A stretch of DNA of 64,000 nt from Pseudomonas sp. CROZ-RG-20F-R04-15 (lineage in GTDB: Bacteria > Pseudomonadota > Gammaproteobacteria > Pseudomonadales > Pseudomonadaceae), in assembly GCF_022662375.1 (NCBI RefSeq), contig NZ_JAKNQL010000001.1:558001-622000 (forward strand), given 5' to 3'. The stretch's first letter is position 1, and the number at the start of each line of letters is the position of its first letter. This document shows, in pieces, positions 8,318 through 15,521 of the stretch. The notes below the pieces were generated by a model. It searched no databases. It worked only from the letters and a program-made list of their open reading frames with translations, and was not told where the DNA came from. Position numbers and translations under genes: made by a program.

Positions 8318-8439
8318 TCCTCGATATCGTCCCGCTCATTTACCCGGTAAGTGAAGCGGAGATTCTGGAATGGGACGCCGAAAAGGCGTTGCGCCGCTAC
8401 GACATAGCGATCACTCGCCTTGGCGTGAAACAGGAGTAG
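8275..8439 (+). CDS. E' extension, expressed only as E+E' fusion by -1 frameshift
   Basis: After slippage the frame reads KPAGGLLSERDIEVILDI and continues to VKQE, 54 residues, giving a fusion of about 234 residues (180+54). The segment SERDIEVILDIVPLIYP followed by a helix rich in E, W and R is typical of E'-type extensions that bind the tape measure protein. It ends 6 bases before the tape-measure ATG, and its last codons contain the AGGAG ribosome site of that gene. Confidence 0.85.
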   Translation, partial: KPAGGLLSERDIEVILDIVPLIYPVSEAEILEWDAEKALRRYDIAITRLGVKQE

Positions 8440-8445
8440 AGCGGC

Positions 8446-10635
8446 ATGGCAGACGATAACTATGGGTTGACGTTCGCGACGGTCAATCAAGAGGTGCAAG
8501 TACCCGGCACCACGGCCACTATGAGGTCTCCAGCGCTGTCTGCGCGAGGCGCCGATTTGGCAGGTTCAGAGCCGACGTTGAAACCGGATGATGTATTTGC
8601 CGGGCTTGGTCTGGCGCTGGCGGATGCCACCGCCGAACTACGTCAGTTGACGGCCGAACAGGTTCAGCTCAGGGATGTGCTGGGGTCGATACACACGGTG
8701 CTGATGTCACAGCAATCGTTGCAACAGGCATTGAACGACCGACAAGCACAAATGGGCGGTACGGTCCTTGGCGCCGAGCAAAAAACTCCGAGTGCCAGGA
8801 CCGCCACGCCTCCTTATGAACCTTTGCAACCGGCCATCAATCTCGACGCCGCGATGGCGAGGCTGGATCTGGTCGTCGGCCTTGAAGGCAACCAACGCAA
8901 AACATTGCAGGTCGCGCTGGAGAAGATGGCCACCGAGGCAAAGGTGGCTGCCGGCGGTACTACCGCGGTTGAGCTGGCAAGCATCAGCTACGCTGGCGCC
9001 AAGGCCGGTGTCGGCAATGATCGGTTGGATGCCGAAGGCAATATCGATCAAGCCGCCAGGCAAAACGACCTGATGGATTTCACCAGAGACACGGCGGTCA
9101 CGGCGACTGCGTTCGAGATGAAACCACAGGATGCCGCGGATCTGTTGATCGGCTGGCGTACCTCGATGAGTCTCAATCGCGCGCAAACCCTGGATCTCGC
9201 CGACGCGACCAGTTTGCTCGACAGTCGATTGGCCGCTTCTGCCGCTGATATCGGCTCGATTCTGGGCACTTACGGTACATCGGCAAAAGGCGCCGGAATG
9301 GCGCCCGAGCAAGCCGCGGCATTCTCTGCGGCGTTGCTTAACGCCGGGGTAAACAAGGCCGATGCAGGCGTAGCGCTCGAAAAAATCACGACGACACTGG
9401 CACTTGGCAATAAAGCTTCTGCAAGCCAGAAAGAGGCGTTCGCTCAGCTGCAGCTCGACCCCAAGGCCATGGCCGAGAAAATGCAGGGCGATGCTCCAGG
9501 CGCGATCATGGAGTTGCTGGAGGCGCTGAAGAAGCAATCCCCGAATGAGCAATCCGCGTTGTCGACAACGTTGTTCTCGGTCGCCCAACCGGTTCGGCAA
9601 ATGCTCGAGAACACCGCTGACGTGCAGCGCGCCTTTGCACTGGTGGCGGGTAAAAAGGATGAAAAGGATAAAAAACAGTACACAGGGGCGGTTGATCAGA
9701 CTGCCCTGACACTCGCGGATACTTCGCAGGCACGCTGGAACATCTTCGGCGCCCAGAAGGACCGGCTCTATTCATCCGCCGGCGATACCGTGCTGCCAGT
9801 GTTTGACTACCTTGTGGAAAAAGTCGGAGGGGCAGCCGATGGTTTGAGTGAGGTGGCGGAAAAGGCCCCGGCACTCGCTGGCGCGCTGATCCTGATGGCT
9901 GCAGGATTGAAGGGTGGCAAGCCGCTGGGCACATTGGCGTCCCAAGCCGCCACGTGGACAGGCCCCGTGATGGCAGGTATCAGATCCGGGTTGGGCAGTC
10001 TCTCGGCCAGTGCCGGTGCCCTCGGTACCACCGCCCTGAGTCGTGCCAAATTTCTGGTCTCCGCTCCAGGCCGCAGTCTGATCAGTCAGGGTGCCCGGGT
10101 TGGCCGGGTGGCCGGCCCATTGAGCATGCCGTTGACGATGGTCGAAGCCGGCATGAAAGTCGTCCAAGGTGTGGCCGAGGGTGATACGAAAAAAGTGGCC
10201 GGTGGCGTAGGCATGGCAGCAGGCGGCCTTGCCGGTGGCTATGCCGGCGCGAGTATTGGCGCCACGATCGGTACTTTCATTCTGCCCGGCATCGGTACGT
10301 TGATCGGTGGTGCATTAGGCGGCGCCATAGGCAGTTTTTACGGCAGTCAGGAAGGCGGAGCCTTGGGTGAAAAACTGGCTACCCCTGCTGCCGATCAACT
10401 TGCCCCTCCGGCAGAGATCGCCAAGGATCTCTCGAGCGCTCAAACGCAAAATCAGCAGATTACCTACGCACCGTCGATTCAGATCAGCGGCAGCGAAATC
10501 GCCAGCTCGGAAAAGGTGGGCGCGATGATCTCGCAGGTTCTGCAAAACCATTTCAGCGGCGAATTTATCCCGACGATGAGCACCAACCCCCTCGCCACCC
10601 GCCGTGACGCAGCCCTGACCGATGGAGTCGCCTGA
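8446..10635 (+). CDS. Tail tape measure protein (P2 gpT-like)
   Basis: This 729-residue protein sets tail length and is held inside the tube. It has an N-terminal helical part, an alanine-rich middle (about 170-430) and a hydrophobic glycine/alanine segment (about 560-650, with GGVGMAAGGLAGGYAGASIGATIG) expected to contact the target membrane. It is shorter than P2 gpT (about 815). It lies downstream of the E/E' gene and its TGA overlaps the ATG of gpU, as in P2. Confidence 0.93.
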   Translation: MADDNYGLTFATVNQEVQVPGTTATMRSPALSARGADLAGSEPTLKPDDVFAGLGLALADATAELRQLTAEQVQLRDVLGSIHTVLMSQQSLQQALNDRQAQMGGTVLGAEQKTPSARTATPPYEPLQPAINLDAAMARLDLVVGLEGNQRKTLQVALEKMATEAKVAAGGTTAVELASISYAGAKAGVGNDRLDAEGNIDQAARQNDLMDFTRDTAVTATAFEMKPQDAADLLIGWRTSMSLNRAQTLDLADATSLLDSRLAASAADIGSILGTYGTSAKGAGMAPEQAAAFSAALLNAGVNKADAGVALEKITTTLALGNKASASQKEAFAQLQLDPKAMAEKMQGDAPGAIMELLEALKKQSPNEQSALSTTLFSVAQPVRQMLENTADVQRAFALVAGKKDEKDKKQYTGAVDQTALTLADTSQARWNIFGAQKDRLYSSAGDTVLPVFDYLVEKVGGAADGLSEVAEKAPALAGALILMAAGLKGGKPLGTLASQAATWTGPVMAGIRSGLGSLSASAGALGTTALSRAKFLVSAPGRSLISQGARVGRVAGPLSMPLTMVEAGMKVVQGVAEGDTKKVAGGVGMAAGGLAGGYAGASIGATIGTFILPGIGTLIGGALGGAIGSFYGSQEGGALGEKLATPAADQLAPPAEIAKDLSSAQTQNQQITYAPSIQISGSEIASSEKVGAMISQVLQNHFSGEFIPTMSTNPLATRRDAALTDGVA

Positions 10636-11018
10636 TGAAACAACAAATGGCACTGGGCAGTTTCATCTTCGGCCTGTCGCGCAACTTTGCGTACCACCAG
10701 TTGCTGCGCAAGTCCGATGGCGGCTGGAGCGAAATACAGATCCTCACCAGCAAGCCGAAATCCAGCCAGACGGGCCAGAAGCCGGAAACCCTGACCATCA
10801 CCGGCAAATCGATGTACGCCGTGGCCATGGATCGGCTCGATGAACTGCGAACCTTGCAGGCACTGCGCATACCGCTGCCATTGATTGATGGCATCGGTCG
10901 CAATTGGGGGCTATGGCGGATCAACAACGTTCAGGAAACCCAGACCCAGATCATCGATGACGGCACGGCGATGGTGGTCGATTGGGTCATCGAATTGGCG
11001 GAGTTCAACAATGCGTAA
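10635..11018 (+). CDS. Tail protein U (P2 gpU-like)
   Basis: This 127-residue tail-completion protein acts after the tube has reached full length. The start (KQQMALGSFIFGLSRN) and the WRINNVQETQT segment fit the gpU family, whose P2 member is about 159 residues. It is translationally coupled to the tape-measure gene and overlaps the gpX-like gene by 8 bases. Confidence 0.92.
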   Translation: MKQQMALGSFIFGLSRNFAYHQLLRKSDGGWSEIQILTSKPKSSQTGQKPETLTITGKSMYAVAMDRLDELRTLQALRIPLPLIDGIGRNWGLWRINNVQETQTQIIDDGTAMVVDWVIELAEFNNA

Positions 11019-11223
11019 GGTCCGAAGCGTGGCCGGTGATTCGGTGAATCTGCTGCTCTACCGCGAGACGGGGCGCAGCGATGACGCTGCCGAAGAGGCC
11101 CTGTGGAAACTCAATCCGACCCTCGCCGAACACGGACCGATTCTGTCCGCTGGCGTCTGGGTGGTACTGCCGGAACTCGATACAAAACCCGCCGCGATCA
11201 AACCGCTCACAGCCTGGGATTAA
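11011..11223 (+). CDS. Tail protein X (P2 gpX-like, LysM-type)
   Basis: This 70-residue protein starts at ATG 11011, inside the last codons of gpU. The text MRKVRSVAGDSVNLLLYRETG followed by EEALWKLNPTLAEHGP and WVVLPEL is the short LysM-like gpX fold, thought to sit at the hub and bind peptidoglycan. P2 gpX is 67 residues. The ribosome site AAGGAGG after the stop serves the next gene. Confidence 0.93.
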   Translation: MRKVRSVAGDSVNLLLYRETGRSDDAAEEALWKLNPTLAEHGPILSAGVWVVLPELDTKPAAIKPLTAWD

Positions 11224-11232
11224 GGAGGTTGC

Positions 11233-12261
11233 ATGACACTGGGTTTTACCCCGGCGGTAGAAATCTACGGCTCAAACGCGGCGCTGCTCAATCAACGCCT
11301 GATCAGTTGGGAGCACATCGATGCCGCCGGGATCGAGTCTGATCAACTGACTCTGACCGTGGACCTTGAAGGTCTCGACGGGCTGCCGAACCTCGGAGGT
11401 CGAATCGGCCTGAAGGTCGGCTACCGAGAAACCGAAATGGTCGACAAGGGCCAGTTCAAAGTGACACGGCTGACGCCGACGCTGTTCCCGTTCCGCCTGA
11501 CACTGGTGGCCACAGCAGCACCGTTCAGCAAGGATGACGAGACCGGTTTCAAGCAGCGCCGCACCGCCAGTCATGGTCCAACAACGCTCGGCGGACTGTT
11601 TCGCGAACTGGTGTCGCGGCATGGTTTCTCACCGCGAGTTGCCCCCGATGTGTCACTGATACGGATCGAGCACATCGACCAAACCAACGAAACCGACATG
11701 GGCTTTCTGACGCGGTTGGCGGCAAAGTACAACGTGGTCGCCAAACCGTACGATCAGATCTACGTGCTGGCGCGCCCCGGTCAGACCAAATCACTGTCCG
11801 GCAAAGTGCTGGCGAACGTGATCCTGTCAGTGACAAGCAACAATCGACCCGGCGATCACGCCTTTGTCAGCGCGACGCTGGAAGAGGCCGCGCGGGCGCA
11901 GAATCAGGGCTGCATAACCCGTTGGCTGGATACTGCTACGGGTATTTTGCAAGAGGTCAAAACCGGACTTTCGCCGTACAGGATCCTGCGCCAGCACCAA
12001 CCCAGCGAAGCCGACGCCATCGCCGTGGGAGAAGGCGAAGTGCGCAAAATGCTCCGGCAAAAGTACAAGGTGAAGATCACCTGCCCCGGCGATCCACGGC
12101 TGGCCGCTGAAGGCCTGGTGCTGCTCGATGACACCTGGCCGGACTTCATGCGTGGGCGCTGGTCGATCGACAAGGTCACCGCCAGCGGCAATCGCGAGAA
12201 CAGCTATCGCTGCCTGATCGATGCGTCGTGCCTCGACCCGAAAGCCGAAGCCAAAGACTGA
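11233..12261 (+). CDS. Baseplate hub protein D (P2 gpD / late control protein family)
   Basis: This 342-residue hub protein connects the tail tube to the spike, a gp27-like fold (the old name 'late control D' is a historical misnomer). Visible marks are FTPAVEIYGSNAALL at the start and the LISWEHIDAAG segment. P2 gpD is 387 residues. AAGGAGG at 11223-11229 gives a strong start. It ends block A, and a REP pair follows. Confidence 0.93.
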   Translation: MTLGFTPAVEIYGSNAALLNQRLISWEHIDAAGIESDQLTLTVDLEGLDGLPNLGGRIGLKVGYRETEMVDKGQFKVTRLTPTLFPFRLTLVATAAPFSKDDETGFKQRRTASHGPTTLGGLFRELVSRHGFSPRVAPDVSLIRIEHIDQTNETDMGFLTRLAAKYNVVAKPYDQIYVLARPGQTKSLSGKVLANVILSVTSNNRPGDHAFVSATLEEAARAQNQGCITRWLDTATGILQEVKTGLSPYRILRQHQPSEADAIAVGEGEVRKMLRQKYKVKITCPGDPRLAAEGLVLLDDTWPDFMRGRWSIDKVTASGNRENSYRCLIDASCLDPKAEAKD

Positions 12262-12289
12262 TTCCTCAATCTCACAGCGGTGAAGATCC

Positions 12290-12381
12290 CTGTGGGAGCG
12301 AGCTTGCTCGCGAATGCAATCTGACATTCAAAAGAGTCATCGACTGAAACACCGCTTTCGCGAGCAAGCTCGCTCCCACAG
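12290..12381. repeat. REP pair between the two tailocin blocks
   Basis: The CTGTGGGAGCGAGCTTGCTC arm is inverted about 42 bases further on. It marks the junction between the P2-like and Mu-like blocks; no terminator with a T-run is visible here. Confidence 0.93.
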
Positions 12382-12425
12382 GTTTTGCAGTGCGCTGCAG
12401 ATCGCATTCATTCTGGAGTATCCCC

Positions 12426-13010
12426 ATGAAGATCACCCCGATCCTCACGCAATTGCGTGGGCAATGCCCGGGCCTTGCCAATCACATTTCAGTGGGTGTC
12501 GATCTGGCGCTGCTACAAGGCAACCCGGAACTGCCGACACCCTCGGCCCACGTGCTGCCACTGGCCGACTTGGCGAGTGAAAGCACCACCCAAAACCTCA
12601 CCACCCAACCGATCCGCGACCGCTTCGAAATCGTCCTCGTGCTTGACGCCACCGACGCTACAAATGCGCTGGATCTGTTGCACGACCTGCGCGCCGAACT
12701 GTGGCGCGCGCTGGTCGGTTTCAAACCTGATTCCACCTACAACGTCATCGTCTACGACGGCGGCGAAATGGTCTCGATCAACAGCAGCCGCGCCTTCTAC
12801 CGGCTGCGCTTTTTTGCCGAGTTCCAGCTCGGCCGCAATCTGCCAAGTCAGCCTGCGGAGAGTTGGCACGAACGCGAACTGGACGGTTTGTCGTCCTTTA
12901 CCGGGGCCACCGTGCGGGTCGATGCAATCGACCCCGCCGACCCCAACCTGAAACGCCCGGGCCCCGATGGGCGCGTGGAAATGACTTTCTCTGGAGACGT
13001 AACCCCATGA
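12426..13010 (+). CDS. Tail terminator-like protein (Gp37 family), start of Mu-like block
   Basis: This 194-residue protein starts at ATG 12426 after a GGAG. The N-terminus (KITPILTQLRGQCPGL) and the strand pattern RDRFEIVLVLDATDAT, YRLRFFAEFQLG fit the Gp37/DUF1834 type encoded just before DUF2635 and the sheath in Mu-like phages, where it probably caps the tail. It overlaps the next gene by 4 bases. In Mu-type phages the upstream genes belong to the head; here the upstream neighbour is the P2-like block, so only the tail module is present. Confidence 0.8.
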   Translation: MKITPILTQLRGQCPGLANHISVGVDLALLQGNPELPTPSAHVLPLADLASESTTQNLTTQPIRDRFEIVLVLDATDATNALDLLHDLRAELWRALVGFKPDSTYNVIVYDGGEMVSINSSRAFYRLRFFAEFQLGRNLPSQPAESWHERELDGLSSFTGATVRVDAIDPADPNLKRPGPDGRVEMTFSGDVTP

Positions 13011-13186
13011 GCAATCGCATCACCGTACTGCCGGCCGCCGGCCGCGTCGTACCTGACCCGGAGGCGGGCGATCTGCTGCCGCTCGAAGGCCGTGAAGTGC
13101 TGGACAGCGCCTGGTGGCGCCGACGTCTGGCCGACGGCGACATCACCCTCAAAACCGCACCAGCCAAACAAAAGGGAGCCAAATAA
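13007..13186 (+). CDS. DUF2635 small tail protein
   Basis: This 59-residue protein starts at ATG 13007. It shows the DUF2635 pattern: a short strand start, then VVPDPEAGDLLPLEGREV, then WWRRRLADGDI. The family is found almost exclusively between the terminator and sheath genes of Mu-like tails; its function is not established. Its TAA overlaps the sheath ATG (TAATG). Confidence 0.92.
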   Translation: MSNRITVLPAAGRVVPDPEAGDLLPLEGREVLDSAWWRRRLADGDITLKTAPAKQKGAK

Positions 13187-14682
13187 TGGCGATCGGATTC
13201 AGCAATATCCCTGCGGACATTCGTGTACCGCTGTTCTATGCAGAGATGGACAACTCGGCCGCCAATAGCGCGAGCTCGACCCTGCGTCGTTTGATCGTTG
13301 CCCAGGTCAACGACAACATCGCCCCGACCGAAGTCGGCAAACTGGTTTTGGTCTCCAGCGTTGCGCTGGCCAAGAGCATCGGCGGCCAGGGCTCTATGCT
13401 CGCCTCTATGTACGAAACCTTCCGCAAGGCCGACCCGATCGGCGAGATCTGGTGCCTGCCGCTGCACAACGCTGAAGGCGCGATCGCCAAAGGCGTGCTG
13501 ACCCTGACCGGCACCGCCACTCAGGCCGGCGTGCTCAATCTGTATGTCGGCGGTGTGCGTGTGCAAGCCACCGTGGTCAACGGTGCCACCGCTACGCAAG
13601 CGGCCACCGCATTGGCGCAGAAAATCAACGCCACCGCCGATCTGCCGGTCAGCGCTGCCGCTGCCGAAGGTGTGGTCACCCTGAACGCCAAATGGACTGG
13701 CGACAGCGGCAACGACATCAGCCTGCAATTCAATCGCCTGGGCAAGAGCAACGGCGAAGACACCCCGGCCGGCCTGACCACTGCGATCACCGCCATGACC
13801 GGCGGCGCCGGCGTGCCGGATCAAGTGGCGGCGATTGCCGCTCTGGGTGACGAGCCGTTCGAGTTCATCGCACTGCCATGGTCCGATCTGTCGACCCTCA
13901 ACACTTGGCAAGCGGTCATGGACGACAGCACCGGTCGCTGGTCGTGGGCCAAGCAACTGTTCGGTCACGTCTACAGCGCCAAGCGCGGCACCGTTGGCAC
14001 TCTGGTTGCTGCCGGCCAGGCACGCAACGACCAGCACATGACCATTCAGGCACTTGAACCGGGCGTTCCGCAACCGTTCTGGGTACAAGCCGCTGCATTG
14101 GCTGCACGCACTGCCGTGTTCATCTCCGCCGACGCCAGCCGTCCGACCCAAAGCGGCAGTCTGCCGGGCGTTGATCCGGCACCGGCCAGTGAGCGCTTCA
14201 CGCTGACCGAGCGTCAGTCGCTGCTCAACTACGGCATCGCCACCGCGTACTACGAAGGCGGCTACGTGCGCATCCAGCGCTCGATCACCACCTACCAGAA
14301 AAACGCTTACGGTCAGGCCGACAACTCCTACCTGGACAGCGAAACCATGCACCAGTCGGCGTTCATCGTGCGCCGTCTGCAAAGCGTGATCACCAGCAAG
14401 TACGGTCGCCACAAACTGGCCTCGGACGGCACCCGTTTTGGCGCTGGCCAGCCAATTGTCACCCCGGCGACCATTCGCGGTGAGCTGATCGCTCAGTACG
14501 CAAAGCTCGAACTGGAAGGTCACGTCGAGAACGCCGAGCTGTTTGCCGAGCACCTGATCGTCGAGCGCGACGTGCAGGACCCCAGCCGCGTGAACGTGCT
14601 GTTCCCGCCGGATTACATCAACGGTCTGCGCGTGTTCGCACTGCTCAACCAGTTCCGTCTGCAGTACGACGACGCGGCTTGA
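13186..14682 (+). CDS. Tail sheath protein (Mu gpL-like)
   Basis: This 498-residue contractile sheath subunit matches Mu gpL in length (about 495). The start AIGFSNIPADIRVPLFYAEM is diagnostic of the family, and the C-terminal end DYINGLRVFALLNQFRLQYD is the conserved sheath handshake region. It is clearly different from the FI-type sheath of block A, so the two blocks encode separate particles. An intrinsic terminator lies between it and the tube gene. Confidence 0.96.
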   Translation: MAIGFSNIPADIRVPLFYAEMDNSAANSASSTLRRLIVAQVNDNIAPTEVGKLVLVSSVALAKSIGGQGSMLASMYETFRKADPIGEIWCLPLHNAEGAIAKGVLTLTGTATQAGVLNLYVGGVRVQATVVNGATATQAATALAQKINATADLPVSAAAAEGVVTLNAKWTGDSGNDISLQFNRLGKSNGEDTPAGLTTAITAMTGGAGVPDQVAAIAALGDEPFEFIALPWSDLSTLNTWQAVMDDSTGRWSWAKQLFGHVYSAKRGTVGTLVAAGQARNDQHMTIQALEPGVPQPFWVQAAALAARTAVFISADASRPTQSGSLPGVDPAPASERFTLTERQSLLNYGIATAYYEGGYVRIQRSITTYQKNAYGQADNSYLDSETMHQSAFIVRRLQSVITSKYGRHKLASDGTRFGAGQPIVTPATIRGELIAQYAKLELEGHVENAELFAEHLIVERDVQDPSRVNVLFPPDYINGLRVFALLNQFRLQYDDAA

Positions 14683-14707
14683 TCCGCGCGTTTGACGGCA
14701 AATTATC

Positions 14708-14731
14708 AGCCCACCTCGCGTGGGCTTTTTT
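14708..14731 (+). terminator. Intrinsic terminator between sheath and tube genes
   Basis: AGCCCAC and GTGGGCT form a 7-bp stem with a 5-base loop, followed by six T. Its position inside the tail operon suggests partial termination that would lower tube relative to sheath transcripts. Confidence 0.75.
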
Positions 14732-14749
14732 ATGCAAGGGAGTAACACC

Positions 14750-15097
14750 ATGGGTCAACTGATTGCAGGCACCTGCTACGTCAAAGTCGACGGCGCACAA
14801 CTGACTATCAACGGCGGCTGCGAAGCCCCGCTGATGGCAGTCAAACGCGAAACCGTCGTACCCGGCTTCTACAAGGAAACCGACATCGCGCCGTCGTTCA
14901 AAGTGACCGCGCTGCACACCGCCGACTTCCCGCTGAAGAAGCTGATCGAAGGCACCGATATCACCGTCACCTGCGAATTCAGCAACGGCAAAGTCTACGT
15001 ACTGGCCGGCGCCTATCTGGTCGAAGAACCGGTCTCCAAAGGCGATGACGCCACCATCGAACTGAAATTCGAAGGCATCAAGGGGACCTGGCAATGA
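14750..15097 (+). CDS. Tail tube protein (Mu gpM-like)
   Basis: This 115-residue tube subunit starts at ATG 14750 after AAGGGAG. The text GQLIAGTCYVKVDGAQLTI followed by PLMAVKRETVVPG is the usual opening of Mu gpM-type tube proteins (Mu gpM is about 118 residues). It overlaps the gp41-like gene by 4 bases. Confidence 0.94.
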   Translation: MGQLIAGTCYVKVDGAQLTINGGCEAPLMAVKRETVVPGFYKETDIAPSFKVTALHTADFPLKKLIEGTDITVTCEFSNGKVYVLAGAYLVEEPVSKGDDATIELKFEGIKGTWQ

Positions 15098-15390
15098 GCG
15101 GCGCCGTGAAGCTTCAGGTTGCGATCGAAGCTCACGGCGAGCCCCTGACCGAACTCGTCCTGCGCCGTCCGACGGTGCAGGAAGTGCGAGCGATCAAGGC
15201 GCTGCCGTACAAGATCGACAAGAGCGAAGAAGTCAGCCTCGACATGGACGTGGCGGCCAAATACATCGCCGTGTGCGCCGGCATTCCGCCGTCGTCGGTC
15301 AACCAGTTGGATCTGGCTGACCTCAATGCGCTGAGCTGGGCCGTTGCGAGTTTTTTCATGAGTGCGGCGTCGGCGCCATCACCGACCTGA
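15094..15390 (+). CDS. Tail assembly chaperone gp41 (zero-frame product)
   Basis: The 98-residue zero-frame product belongs to the 'E or 41 or 14' tail-assembly family. It is one gpE domain: GEPLTELVLRRPTVQEVRAIKAL near the start and IAVCAGIPPSSVNQLDLADLNAL in the second half, ending with the aspartate-rich turn typical of the family. The final part of the frame is bypassed by a -1 slip at 15351-15357, giving a longer product. Confidence 0.9.
   Translation: MSGAVKLQVAIEAHGEPLTELVLRRPTVQEVRAIKALPYKIDKSEEVSLDMDVAAKYIAVCAGIPPSSVNQLDLADLNALSWAVASFFMSAASAPSPT
15351..15357 (+). promoter_or_regulatory. Programmed -1 frameshift site, block B
   Basis: T TTT TTC occurs as X XXY YYZ in the zero frame (AGT TTT TTC). 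After slipping back one base the frame stays open to TGA at 15519-15521. The geometry is the same as in block A although the two genes are very different in sequence. Confidence 0.85.
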
Positions 15391-15521
15391 TTGCCGTCGC
15401 CTATGACCTGGCCTGGTTCTGGAAGGTTGACCCCGAACAGATGATGGCCAGGCCACTGGATGTGCTCCGCGAATCGCTGGAGCACGCGCAACGGATCAAT
15501 GCGATGCAGCAGGTGCAGTGA
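15357..15521 (+). CDS. E'-type extension of gp41, made by -1 frameshift
   Basis: The frame continues HECGVGAITDLIAVAYDLAW and then FWKVDPEQMMARPLDVL to QQVQ, 54 residues. The fusion is 142 residues (88+54). The AYDLAW-FW...LD-L pattern is typical of the second, tape-measure-binding part of tail-assembly chaperones. There is no start codon with a good ribosome site for separate translation, and the stop overlaps the tape-measure ATG (TGATG). Confidence 0.85.
   Translation, partial: HECGVGAITDLIAVAYDLAWFWKVDPEQMMARPLDVLRESLEHAQRINAMQQVQ

Noticed and set aside
8261..8439. Frameshift by sequencing error in the E gene
   Set aside because: A perfect slippery heptamer in the right register and the same arrangement in block B argue for programmed recoding.
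1..12261. Intact P2-like prophage
   Set aside because: Only tail genes are present and the block is followed directly by another tail module; no integrase, capsid or packaging gene is in the window.
12898..14751. 617-codon open frame on the minus strand opposite the Mu-like sheath gene
   Set aside because: It is a GC-rich shadow of the real gene: no ribosome site, no recognisable domain, and the opposite strand encodes a clear sheath protein.
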